A stretch of DNA of 64,000 nt, from positions 310,001 through 374,000 of the forward strand of contig SDOX01000006.1 of NCBI GenBank assembly GCA_004565275.1, written 5' to 3'. The notes beneath the pieces are model-generated. The model was given only the letters and a program-made list of their open reading frames with translations, ran no database searches and had not been told where the DNA came from. The DNA is from Nannochloropsis salina CCMP1776 (Eukaryota > Sar > Eustigmatophyceae > Eustigmatales > Monodopsidaceae). This document shows, piece after piece, positions 53,870 through 63,785 of this stretch. Position numbers and translations under genes: made by a program. The first letter of the stretch is position 1; the number at the start of each line of letters is the position of its first letter.

Positions 53870-54523
53870 ATGAACCCGTTTGGAGGCGCCAGCATACAGG
53901 CAAAGCCGCCGGAAAAGGGAAGCTTTCCTTTAGACCGGGCGGGCCAGGTAAAGAGCGGGAGGCGCCCGGATTAAAGCATGAAAGCGGGGATGTATGTGCG
54001 CATCATGACACGAGCATTTTAGGCGTCGAAAGAGATCGAGAATTGATGAACTGAGATTCTAATGTTCCAATGGATATTAAAACAAATGGGAGTTGGGAAG
54101 GAGAATTCCACGCAATCGAGATACTCGTTCCCGTGGGATGATTCAATTCTCACACATGATAATCACTAATCACTGCAGTGTCGTGCTGTGGCTCACGAGT
54201 TTTTGGGGTGCATCGAAATTCACAAGCGCGATTATTCAGCGTGCAAAGATTTGTCAAAGGCATATCTACAATGCAGGATGGACAAGGTGTGTGAATTCAA
54301 GTCGGGGGACTGAAACGTCAATTTGGCCGTGGCATGAATGAAGACAAATGCCATCCTAGTGAGTAATATATCAATCTTTGTTTGTTGTCCGCAACCACAG
54401 AACTTGATGCAACAGGAGGATCTAAGTAAACTCGGGTTCGACGAAAAGCAGCAGGAAAGTGGGAAGGCGAAAGACGAGAAGACACGGCAAGTGCTGTCTT
54501 TCAATACGGATATACTTGTATGA
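53870..54523 (+). CDS. COX19: COX19-like twin CX9C protein
   Basis: Mitochondrial intermembrane-space/cytosol protein for copper delivery to cytochrome c oxidase. Three short exons, 53870-53947, 54179-54286 and 54401-54523, all phase 0 with GT-AG ends, give 102 residues. Exon 1: MNPFGGASIQ then KPPEKGSFPLDRAGQ, the conserved PPxKGSFPLD start. Exon 2 is an exact twin CX9C hairpin: C-RAVAHEFLG-C and C-KDLSKAYLQ-C, the second inside the COX19 signature CKDLSKAYLQCRMDK. Exon 3: NLMQQEDLSKLGF, then a hydrophilic tail. The match to yeast and human COX19 covers the whole length. Each exon alone is too short to look like a gene, but the three splice junctions fit the family exactly. Confidence 0.95.
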
Positions 54524-55186
54524 CTATATAATTTATCTTATTTTGCTGTCCTTCTTTGCTATAATACTTGCGATACAGGGACGACAAATTTTACGACCGC
54601 AAGCGAGAGACCGAGGGCTTCGTAGGTGGTACTGGTGTTAAAAGTGGACGAAAGGGATATTTTTCATGACTTTGAGAACATTTGTCCTTATGTGTAAGAA
54701 TCACTGTGAATAAAGAAACAAAGACTCTTGAAATTTGATTCCGTACGTAGTGCTTGTTCAAGTCCTTTTCTTGCTTAGCGCAAGCTGACAAAAAATCAGG
54801 AGCCTGGTGGCGGCACGAGATAGCTTATTGGCTGGCTAAGGACAATCAAGACGAATAAATGAGTCTTTCGGGAGGATCATGAAAGTATCGTCAATGTCAC
54901 AGATTCTTTGAACCTGGCAAGGGAGGGGTAACCTCCCCACCTCGGGTAACGGACGTCGGAACTGCCTCGTGCCCTTTAGTGAACCTTTTCTGGCCCTGTC
55001 ACGATACACAGGACAACAATCTCAAGCATAGTCGTTACCAACCGTGTTTCTCGTTGTCTTTCCCCGTAGGTTGGAACGAATGTTGTTTCGGGATTGCCTT
55101 GAGGCCGCCGGGAAGATCAGACGGAGGTGAAGAAGTACAACATAGGGCCGGACTTGACTTTGCCTGGGCCAGCTGCACCTGTTGTG
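54524..55186. other. Intergenic region upstream of the EDR2-domain gene
   Basis: AT-rich left half, then a good acceptor-like site (TTTCCCCGTAG at about 55070) and CAG at 55118-55120. Either may belong to an unmapped 5' exon of the EDR2-domain gene. The downstream frame is open from 55103 but has no ATG until 55187. Confidence 0.4.
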
Positions 55187-56461
55187 ATGTCCAGTTCCCC
55201 GGACACGACATCTGATTCAATTGCGATGACCATCGATGCAAGTCCTGAGAAAAGTTGTACTTGTCTCCCGAAGTGTTCAAAGACGACGAATGAGATTCAT
55301 GGTCCGGACGGTTTGCAGAGCCAAGAAACTGTCATGCTTATTCCAGGATCGACGGTTCGGGGCACAGCATTCAGTCCTCTGGACGATGTGACGGCGAGAA
55401 TAGCTTCCTGTTCTGTCATAGACGAAGATTCAGCGCATATGCAACCCGGAGCAGTTAGCAACGACGGAAACTCTTCTCAAACATGCGACATCCCCGGACA
55501 TTCGGATCGTGCGACGATTTCTTCCTACCCCCCAGCATTAGCCCTTTCCCGCCACAGCTGGGGACATACGTCCGCTTCTTCGTTTCGCGTGCGTAGCCGG
55601 CACTATAAGCGTGCAAAGAAGAAGGAGCCATCCTTGGAGGCCTTCTACAAACTTGTTTCGTTCGACCTGATCAAGGCCAGCGTGGGATGTGTGAATCATG
55701 TTGGCCGTTTGATGGATCTGGAGAAGGTGCGTCCAGCCCGCGGTTTTCCGGGCTTGCCTCCATTGTTCATAGTCAACACACAACTGCCAGACGGAGAGCC
55801 CGCCATGTTCAATGCTTCGGACAACGGGCCTGGTCGGAGTGCCATTTTTGTGTTCGCCTTGAAAGAGTCCACCGTGGATATGCTGGAGGCGCATGCGGAC
55901 AGCCCCTCAGCGGCCGTACGGGAAAGGAAGGGGAGGGAACACAGAGAAGCTGTCAGTGTGCCTCCGGCATTGCAGCTTCTACAGGAATACTTTCGTCGGG
56001 CACCGCATGACCCCGACGTCAGGGGTCGGCTCAAGGTGATTGCCAGTTGCGCTAACATGGACGCGCTGCACCTGCCGTCATTTATTTCGAACTACAATGG
56101 GAAGCCCGTCCTGATCACCAAGTCCGGTCGCCTCCACCAGGGGTTTTCCTCCTCGAACGGGGAAGACTTATTGTACATAGAGGTGGACATTTGCGTGCAT
56201 CGGTTCGCATATGTGGCGAGGAAGGGATTTAGGTACCTGCAAAAGAGGTTTTCAAAGATGATTTTGGATATCGCTTTTCTTGTAGAAGGACGAGAGGAGC
56301 ATGAGCTCCCGGAACAAATTTTGGGTGCAGCGAGACTGAACCACGTGGACTATGAGGCGGCGGTTGAGGGAGATTTCGATGGGCTGGGAGGGGAGGTGCC
56401 GTCGGGGGGAGGCCGAGACACAGGAGCGCACGGGGAAAGAAAAAGCGGAGTGCCGCGATGA
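55187..56461 (+). CDS. EDR2 C-terminal (DUF1336)-domain protein
   Basis: Contains the lipid-binding-associated domain found at the C-terminus of plant ENHANCED DISEASE RESISTANCE 2. 424 residues from ATG 55187. The domain fills about residues 180-400: LFIVNTQLPDGEPAMFNASD, GPGRSAIFVFALKES, LKVIASCANMDALHLPSF, NGKPVLITKSGRLHQGFSS, LLYIEVDICVHRFAYVARKG, ILDIAFLVEGREEHELPEQI and ARLNHVDYE. These track the consensus closely. The PH and START domains of plant EDR2 are absent, as in the shorter algal and oomycete relatives. The frame is open 28 codons upstream of the ATG, so a 5' exon is possible. N-terminal 140 residues are Ser/Thr-rich and unconserved. Confidence 0.88.
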   Translation: MSSSPDTTSDSIAMTIDASPEKSCTCLPKCSKTTNEIHGPDGLQSQETVMLIPGSTVRGTAFSPLDDVTARIASCSVIDEDSAHMQPGAVSNDGNSSQTCDIPGHSDRATISSYPPALALSRHSWGHTSASSFRVRSRHYKRAKKKEPSLEAFYKLVSFDLIKASVGCVNHVGRLMDLEKVRPARGFPGLPPLFIVNTQLPDGEPAMFNASDNGPGRSAIFVFALKESTVDMLEAHADSPSAAVRERKGREHREAVSVPPALQLLQEYFRRAPHDPDVRGRLKVIASCANMDALHLPSFISNYNGKPVLITKSGRLHQGFSSSNGEDLLYIEVDICVHRFAYVARKGFRYLQKRFSKMILDIAFLVEGREEHELPEQILGAARLNHVDYEAAVEGDFDGLGGEVPSGGGRDTGAHGERKSGVPR

Positions 56462-58952
56462 CCGTCTTGAAGGGGGGAGATTTCGGGAAGGCGGCAGGCA
56501 ATAGGTGTATTTTTGTGGCGGAACAGTCTCGGAGTTCCCGTCTTCAAGGAGGGAAAGCACCCACCACAGGAACATACAGGGCCGTGTCCTCTTTTTGTAC
56601 GATAATTGTTGGTCGGCGAGTGTGAGCGAATGGCATCGGGTGGCAGTGACACGAGGGGAATGCATCAGAGCCGAAGTTCAAAGCAGCATCGACGGAAATA
56701 ATTGCCAGCTTCTCCCGGTCAAATCTTCTCGGATTTTTTCTTCTCTCCCTCCAGTCGCCTGAAAACACGTTGCCAGGCAGGCAACATCTCACCGGACTCC
56801 AGATCGGTCATATGACCCTTAAATTTACGACCGAACTCGTATTTAACCCACTTCCCTTACACTGCCACCCTTCGACACCTCCATCGCTTCCTCGCCCGCA
56901 ACCCTTGATGCCCTTGCTCTTCCTGTAGTCGCTCGTTACGTCCCTCTCTTTCCTTGTGTATCACATTCAACTCTACTCAGCATTTTCCAGCTTGAAACAA
57001 CGCAGTTTACCGAGAAAACTTTGACTTCTGAGTCGCACGGGGGGAGTTAAAAGAGAGGCTAATTTACTACTCCACTCCTGGCTTAGATTCCCAACTTCGT
57101 GCGGCGCCAGTGGCGCCTCTTGGCATTGTATCTGCAAGATGACATGGTGCGAAACATTTGAGGAATTGCAAAGAGATCGTTAATATGCGGGTGTGCGAGA
57201 GAAACGCTTTGGAGGATGGTCCCACGCGGGGAATTGGCATGTCTTTCTAGACCACATTTGACCCTAACTTCCCGCGCCTACGCAGATTACAATCAGCAAA
57301 GCCCGATATTTCATTGACCAACTGTACGCCCATCTCTTCATCAAACAGAAAGTGTGCATGCCGACGTACCGGATTGTGTTCCCTGTGCGAAGCCGAGTCC
57401 AGTAAGGGATGGGGCGGTTCTGCTTCTGCTTTTTGGCCAGCGTCCGCTTAGTGCGGAATGTCTTTTGAGAAGGCTGTTGATGACGAGGCAGGATACAAGA
57501 CAGTTAGAGCCAGAGTTAAAAATCCCAATCGTTCGGACTTTCGAGGGGTGGTGTGATGGTCGCGACCCTCATACTCTACTGCGTGTGTTTCATTTCAACA
57601 CACGCACCCGACGCTCAACGTTACTTGTTTAACCTTGGTCCATCCATGAATATCTTACCATCTGTATGAAGAGAAAGCAACCAAGTAGGACGACCTATCG
57701 GGTACGAATGTGGGCACAACGAGTGGGTGAAAATGGGACGGAGGACGAATTGAGTGCAAACGTAGTTCCTGAGGTTTTCAGGCATCAAAGCACCTTCCCG
57801 CAACGGAACTGGTGTTTTCATGGTGTGCGCATCATCCTCATATACATTTGAGCAGAAAGCTGTTCGCCTCTATCGTAATTAAAATTCACACGCCCTTAGC
57901 AAGCGGCGACGACGAAATGAGAGGGGCGGAAGACGAGCCCTCAGCCCACCATCCATCCTTACCGGGGCTTCCTCCCATCCCTCCGCATTCCATCCGCAGG
58001 CCATTCTACGTGCGAAACCAAACAGAATGGCACGTCTCTCAAAGAAGCCTGATGCGGGTAGACAACACAGGGCGCGGCCCTTATACATGCAACGAGGCGC
58101 TCCCCTCTCCGCCATCGGTCTGCCGTCACATTTCTCGGCCCCCTTCCCATCTCATCATCCCTTCGTCGCCCCTCATCGCTGATGAGCCCGGAAGGAAGAA
58201 GGACATGCATCCTGACAGGCGCACAAATACTGACATTTATGTGCGACTTTACACAGGGACAGCGTAAGAAATTAACGGCGTGCAGGCTTGCAAGAATGAG
58301 AGTCACGAGAGTGTACATATTTCGTGAAAGGAATGGAGTCACTTAATGCGCAGATCTTGTTATCGTGAGCAGGGGGAGGTTGATTGAAAAGTTTGCTCTC
58401 AGAAAACCTGTATTAGAATTCCAGATCATTTATTGGGCTTGCAAGCCATTAAACAAGACGTATAAGGCTATGAGGTGACATGGCTGTAGCTCGCAATAAT
58501 TGCTCAAATTTCTCTTGCAGCCGGGCAGAAGAAATTTAGAAACAATGAGTTTTCGATGTGCGCATCCAAGTGGGTGAAAGGAGACTCTTTCCCGATGCCA
58601 AACATAAAACCTCGCGAATGCCTATTCTTTCTTCTATGAACACCGACGTTAAGTGACCGTCCATCTCATCCAGCACACAACGGATGTTAAAAACACAACA
58701 ATGGAACAAAAAAGGGGGTATGCTACAAAAACACATCCGCGTCAAAACCGCGAGTTGAGGCAAAGTGGACGGGTAACGCACACTATGATGAGCCCCACCC
58801 TAACACTTTCTTTATTTCCCTCTTTCCTACGCGCTCCGTCATGCAAAATACCTTGCAAATGTTCGTTCACCACATGTTCTTCCACATTCCACTGTCTTCA
58901 CCGAGATCGGCTCCAGCATGACAATGACAGGTCTCCTCCTTGCTAGCCAAGT
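56462..58952. other. 2.5-kb interval with no recognised gene
   Basis: Between the EDR2-domain gene and the 3' end of the two-TM gene. It contains several peptide-like but unassigned frames: plus strand 57470-57568 ([20 protein letters not shown]) and 57354-57632, minus strand 56792-56544 and 57821-57621. Because COX19 and the two-TM gene were each hidden in short exons, a further small spliced gene is plausible here, but I could not assemble one with family support. Confidence 0.4.
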
Positions 58953-59593
58953 TCATTTCATTTTCGCCTCCAGGTTCTCCATGAGTGGTTTGGGGACAAA
59001 TTTCAAGATGTAAGTGTCAGCCAGAAGCTTGAAATTACCGTTAAGTTTGTCGACTATGAAGTACGTAACTGCCCCGTGAATCCCAACGCCTGTGTACATG
59101 ATTTATCAGACAGCAGTGAGGTGAGGCACGTACACTCTTCATCAGGAGAGACAGTCGATGACTTATGAATGAGTCATGATTGGAACATAATCGCATTTCT
59201 TCACATGGAAGTATTTCAAATTCACCGGACAATCAACGATAAACAAAAGGAATCACCACAAAATATGCAAGAGTCGCCGTATATTTCCCACGTGAAGTAG
59301 TCTACGTACCGATTGCCCAACCCGCAATAGGGATGACACACCAAGGAGGGAGGAAGAGATGGATGCCGTTGGCGAGCACTAGGACGACGCTAGGGGAAGG
59401 GTGGCACAAACGGAAGAAAGGAAGGAACAGGTGAAAATAAATGAGGAAAGCCGTACAGCACAAATCAATTATAAATTATGTACACAATGAGTATATCGTA
59501 CCTTCCCAGGAACCAGGCATATACATGAATGGCCCAGGCAAGAAAAACACCCGAGCCCGGGGTCGATGTTGTGCTTTTCGCGGTGGATGCCAT
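58953..59593 (-). CDS. Small two-TM protein (2TM-domain-like), three exons
   Basis: 102 residues from exons 59593-59502, 59389-59310 and 59089-58953 (phases 2 and 1, all GT-AG). After a Ser/Thr-rich start (MASTAKSTTSTPGSG) the chain reads VFLAWAIHVYAWFLG, then SVVLVLANGIHLFLPP, then WCVIPIAGWAIGVGIHGAVT: a helical hairpin of two membrane segments with the His-x-x-x-W/Y, N-x-x-x-LF and GW-x-IG-x-x-x-H landmarks of the 2TM domain family. A soluble C-terminal tail follows (LADTYILKFVPKPLMENLEA). Function unknown; the family occurs in bacteria and organelle-bearing protists. Each reading frame piece is too short to be found by ORF length, but the two junctions restore a continuous hydrophobic hairpin, which is strong support. 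Confidence 0.82.
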
Positions 59594-60162
59594 TTCGATG
59601 GAGTCTCTGAAATCTATAATGGATAAGAAGTCCATAGTGCACAAGAGAGCATTATTTTAATTGGGAAGAACATCAATTTGTGTCCGTAAATTGTGAGCCA
59701 GGATTTCGACATATAATAAAATGAGTCTGCGAGGACCGCACTCTTTCTTGGTATTCAGACAAAGAAAGACACATAAAACCATTAAGACAGCTGAAATAAC
59801 TGTCCCCAAAAAGGACTACGCACCTCCTGGCTCATTCAGTCTTACCTACGTCAAGTTTTGAGACGCAAACGCTCTTTTCCCCCTCTCCTATGTTCTAATT
59901 TCTTCGTCAAGCTAGAACAACCGGGAAATAACAGCGGGATAGAAACCTCCTTCACCAGGGATCCGTTCCGATCCGCTCGATCGAGGCCGGCACCTGTGTA
60001 TCTTGCGTGCGGTCTGGGAAGGCATTATAGCGCACACCAAGCTTGCGAATATCGTAGGTTAATCCGATCCTGGGGAATGTATTGGTTGTACTCATTTTAC
60101 CTTTATGACTACCTTAGATCTTTTATATTTCTGCCAGAGTATTTAAACCCTCAATCTCTATC
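59594..60162. promoter_or_regulatory. Divergent promoter region, two-TM protein and ChlM
   Basis: About 570 bp between outward-facing starts. GATCCG occurs twice at about 59960 and 59970, followed by CGATCGAG. An A/T-rich stretch (TTTATATT, TATTTAAA) lies within 45 bp of the ChlM ATG, so the 5' UTR would be very short if these act as TATA elements. Confidence 0.4.
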
Positions 60163-61350
60163 ATGAGGACGACGTTAGTGGCAGTGGCTGCGGCGGCCAC
60201 CTTGAGCTGCGCATTCGCGTTTGTTCCATCGGTACCAGCAAGGCAAACGCAAAGGTCAACAATACGGTGAGTCAAGGAATGAAAAAGCTGCGATTTTTTT
60301 AGGGCACGAATGGCTTGGATTGAGGAACGATCGATGTAGACGCGCCAGCGCAGCAAAATGCTGTCGGATCAATCCGCTCTCAATCCAGGACTAGGCTGTC
60401 CCATGAATATGAATCGATCTCACAGAAGATCAAGCATACTGCCCATCGAACAGAGAGGATAAAGTGTCGGCGTGTGTTCTCCATTTTCATCGCGTAATTT
60501 GAACAGTCACTTCCTAACTTCGTCTTGATCTTTTCGCGCCCCAAACCGTGAACCCAATGGTTGTCACACTCAGCTCAAATTGTCCTTCTATGCTCTTATC
60601 CTTTTGTTACTTCTTCATTTCAGCATGATGGCAGCCACAAAGCCGAAGGTAACCAGCGTGGGAACGGATGACAAGACGGAAGTGCGCGAGTATTTCAATA
60701 CTGAAGGGTTCCAACGGTGGAACCGTATTTACAGTGAAGATGGAACCGTCAATAAAGTGCAAGCTGACATTCGTGTGGGACATCAGCAGACAGTTGACAA
60801 AATTTTGGGATGGCTACAGGCGGATGGCGTGAAGGGCGAGAGCATTTGCGATGCTGGCTGCGGTGTGGGTTCCCTGGCAATTCCCATGGCGGAGTTAGGA
60901 GCCAAAGTTGCGGCGTCGGACATTAGCTCATCCATGGCAAACGAGGGGCGACAGCGCGCAGAGGCGGTGTTGGGAAAAGCGACAGCACGTGCTCGGTGCT
61001 CTTTTTCGACCTCGGACCTGGAGGCTCTGAAGGGGAAGTACGATACCGTTACCTGTGTAGACGTCATGATCCACTACCCGACAGACAAAATGCAGGGTAT
61101 GGTGAGCAAGTTGGGGTCTTTGGCCAAAAAAAGGATGATAATCTCGTTTGCACCCAAGACGTGGTACTACGACATCTTGAAAAAAATTGGGGAGCTCTTC
61201 CCTGGTCCTTCTAAGACTACTCGGGCGTACTTGCACACGGAGGAAGATGTCCGCAAGGCATTGAAGGCGGCTGGGTTCACGGTGCGGCGCACGGAGATGA
61301 CAGCGACAAACTTCTACTTCTCCCGACTCCTGGAGGCTGTGCGTGAGTGA
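60163..61350 (+). CDS. ChlM: Magnesium-protoporphyrin IX methyltransferase, plastid targeted
   Basis: SAM-dependent methylation of Mg-protoporphyrin IX in chlorophyll synthesis, at plastid membranes. Exons 60163-60266 and 60624-61350 join in phase 2 to give 276 residues. Exon 1 is entirely a bipartite plastid leader: a signal peptide ending in SCAFAFVP (the AFAP-type cleavage context with Phe at +1 of secondary red plastids) then an Arg/Thr/Gln-rich transit stretch; the intron separates leader and enzyme. The enzyme shows VREYFNTEGFQRWNRIY, the SAM motif ESICDAGCGVGSLAIPMAEL, ASDISSSM, TCVDVMIHYP and LIISFAPKT-like IISFAPKTWYYDILKK, then a C-terminal TNFYFSRLLE. All are ChlM hallmarks. Confidence 0.96.
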
Positions 61351-62066
61351 AAGTTTTCGTAAGGTAAATTATGGGATACCGTACACTTGAGTGTGAGGAT
61401 GGTCGAGGAAAAATACATAGGACTATGCGAAACATCGTAAATGACAGGATGGCGACCTTTCTAGGGGAATTGTAATACGAGGATTGTACGTTTTGCAAGG
61501 CGGTTGCGGTTTGCTGGCATGCGATGGAGTAATGGAGGAAGAAGAAAGCAGGCCACAGTACCCAAACACAGCGGTCAACTTAAAGAGAATTCCTTCCAAA
61601 TACTCTGAGACTAAGAAAAAAGCGAAATGTCCTGATTGTTGTGAGCACTGGGAAAAACACGCTATTTAATTTCTCGGCCTACCGATAACCTCCTCACCCT
61701 CTTGAACCTAACAAGAAGTTGAGTTTCCCTCCAGCCATATTGATTTTTTTGGGGCATGGGAAGCGGTTGAATTTTCAAATACCCTTCTTAAATGTAACAG
61801 GCGACAGTTATTTCCTGTGTTGTACATCAATCATTCGTCGACTGCTTCAGGCTCTGCCGGGGAGGGCGCGGGTAGGCTGGGCCACTCCTTTATTCGGACC
61901 TCCTGGCCATTTCCCCCCTGGCTTGCCCACAAAAGCACCGTCAATTAGCACCAAAGCACACCAGAAATTTACTTCTTCTTCTTCTTTCGGAAGCATCTTT
62001 ACTTTACGCCAACTCACGCGTCTTCAGGCCTGGCCTCTATATATCATCAGCGCTCCAAGGCGAGCA
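61351..62066 (+). other. Intergenic region; possible unassigned 5' coding part of PRORP
   Basis: Holds the 3' end of ChlM and the promoter of PRORP. The PRORP frame is open without stop for about 116 codons before ATG 62067 but contains no ATG. This stretch reads as Arg-, Ser- and hydrophobic-rich, like a mitochondrial presequence, with several possible acceptors (CCTCCAG, TAACAG, TCTTCAG), so a 5' exon with a leader is likely. Confidence 0.45.
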
Positions 62067-63785
62067 ATGGCCCTGAAACGGGTGTACAAGGCTGCGGCTT
62101 TAAACGAAGATGTAGGGAGCAATCCAAGCGCTCCTGTGCCTCCGTTTCAATCCACCTTGTCTGAGTCAAGCTCTTCGCCGAATGCGCCCCCACAAGACCA
62201 TAAGAATGGAAGCCTCAGACAGACCAAGCGAATGAAAAGGCTTCTTGCCTCCGACCCCGCGGCGGCCGAAAGAATGGATTACCGACGACGTTTGGGATTG
62301 GCCCGCCGGGACGACGACATACCTACAGCTCTACAATTGTTTGCGGACGTACAGGCACGTGATATTGATATTGGATCCGAGGGATTCAATGCCTTAATCG
62401 CGTTATTGACCACATTTGAGCGGCTGGAGGACGCCGACAAAGTCCTTACTCACATGCGCCGGAAGCAATTTTCTTTGACGGAGGCTACATACGTCTGTAT
62501 GATGCGGGCCTTGGCGCTGGGAGGCCGGCAACCTGAAGCAGCGGAGGATTTGTTGAGGGAGATGCTGGCGGGAGGCTTACGTCCTCGATTACGATCCTAT
62601 AGTCCTATTATTGTAGGATACGCTGAACAGGGAAAGCTCGAGAATGCCTTCGCTTTGTACGACAAGATGCTGGCTCAGGACATTGAGCCAACGGAAACTG
62701 AACTTGTGGCCTTGTTGCGGGTGTGTTCGGGGGAAGGAGGGGGAAACGTGGAGGTGGATAACTTTTATCGGACTTTGGCTGACCTACAAGACTTGGTGCT
62801 GGAGCCAGGGGAGGGGGCATGGGAGGCGGTGGCGGGATGGTTCGAGAAGCGCAGGGAGAGGGGTGACTGGGCGGTAGGACATGACCAAGCCGCAAAGAGC
62901 GGAGGAAGGGGGAAGGACCGAAAGGCCGCATTGGCACAAACCCCGAGCCCGGAAATGTCCGTGAGGCGTGGAGTGGTCGTGGACGAGGCAGGGGTCTGCA
63001 GTGGTTGCGGGACGGTGCTGGAATCCATCCAGCTTTCCTCGGAGGCCGCGAATGAATTGATGACCAAGGTTGAAGAGCTTGTGCTCGCGGACCGGGCCCG
63101 AGAAGCGGAATGGGCGCGTTTCAAGGCGTGGCTGCGGGGGCCGGGAGGGGGAGGGCGGGCACCGGAATTCGACACGGTGATCGATGGCGCTAACGTGGGC
63201 TATTTCCAGATGAATTACGCCCAAGCCCCTCCTCACGTGAACTACGAGCAGATTTCCTGGGTGGTGGAGCACTTCGTGGGGATGGGAAAGAAACCTTTGC
63301 TGGTGCTGCATGCTCGCCATGTGGACAGTCGAAGGGTCCCGCCGGGCTATATCGCTTTGGTCCAAAAATGGCGCGAGCGGCAGTTGTTGTTGGTAGTTCC
63401 ATATCGCAACAATGACGACTGGTTCTGGCTGTTTGCGACTGTGTTCAAAGGAGGCCGGACCCTCCTGGTCACGAACGACGAGATGCGGGATCACCACTTC
63501 CAAATGCTCTCGCAGCGAACGTTTCTGCGCTGGAAGGAGAGGCACCAGGTGCACTTCTCATTCGGTGGGTATGAGAAGGGTGGGGGACGGAGCGTGCTAA
63601 TACAGGTTCCGGCAGTGTATTCCAAGTGTATCCAGGGCCCGGGGAGCGGAAAGGCGGCGGGAGGAAGGGAGGACGAAAATTGGCATTTGCCCAGCGCGGG
63701 CGATGACAAATGGTTGTGTGTGCAAGTGCGACGGGAGGGAGCCACACGCGCGCAAAGCGATGGCGGCATGACCGAGAAAAGTTAA
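62067..63785 (+). CDS. PRORP: Protein-only RNase P (PRORP)
   Basis: Single-polypeptide endonuclease that removes 5' leaders from pre-tRNAs in mitochondria, plastid or nucleus. 572 residues from ATG 62067. PPR repeats fill about residues 85-250 (FNALIALLTTFERLEDADKV, TYVCMMRALALGGRQPEAAE, SYSPIIVGYAEQGKLENAFA). The structural zinc site is visible: CSGCG near residue 312, then RHQVHF and YSKC, closed by NWHLPS and WLCVQ. The NYN metallonuclease carries VIDGANVGY (Asp about 373), NNDDWFWLFAT and LVTNDEMRDHHFQML, which supply the catalytic aspartates. All expected residues are present, so it should be active. The upstream frame probably adds an organelle leader. Confidence 0.95.
   Translation: MALKRVYKAAALNEDVGSNPSAPVPPFQSTLSESSSSPNAPPQDHKNGSLRQTKRMKRLLASDPAAAERMDYRRRLGLARRDDDIPTALQLFADVQARDIDIGSEGFNALIALLTTFERLEDADKVLTHMRRKQFSLTEATYVCMMRALALGGRQPEAAEDLLREMLAGGLRPRLRSYSPIIVGYAEQGKLENAFALYDKMLAQDIEPTETELVALLRVCSGEGGGNVEVDNFYRTLADLQDLVLEPGEGAWEAVAGWFEKRRERGDWAVGHDQAAKSGGRGKDRKAALAQTPSPEMSVRRGVVVDEAGVCSGCGTVLESIQLSSEAANELMTKVEELVLADRAREAEWARFKAWLRGPGGGGRAPEFDTVIDGANVGYFQMNYAQAPPHVNYEQISWVVEHFVGMGKKPLLVLHARHVDSRRVPPGYIALVQKWRERQLLLVVPYRNNDDWFWLFATVFKGGRTLLVTNDEMRDHHFQMLSQRTFLRWKERHQVHFSFGGYEKGGGRSVLIQVPAVYSKCIQGPGSGKAAGGREDENWHLPSAGDDKWLCVQVRREGATRAQSDGGMTEKS

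Noticed and set aside
53561-53929. Minus-strand frame with a faint resemblance to the end of a PTEN-type C2 domain
   Set aside because: It overlaps COX19 exon 1 on the other strand, fills the IBA57/COX19 promoter, and no phosphatase or other C2 exons are nearby.
62784-63554. 256-codon minus-strand frame
   Set aside because: Antisense to the catalytic part of PRORP.
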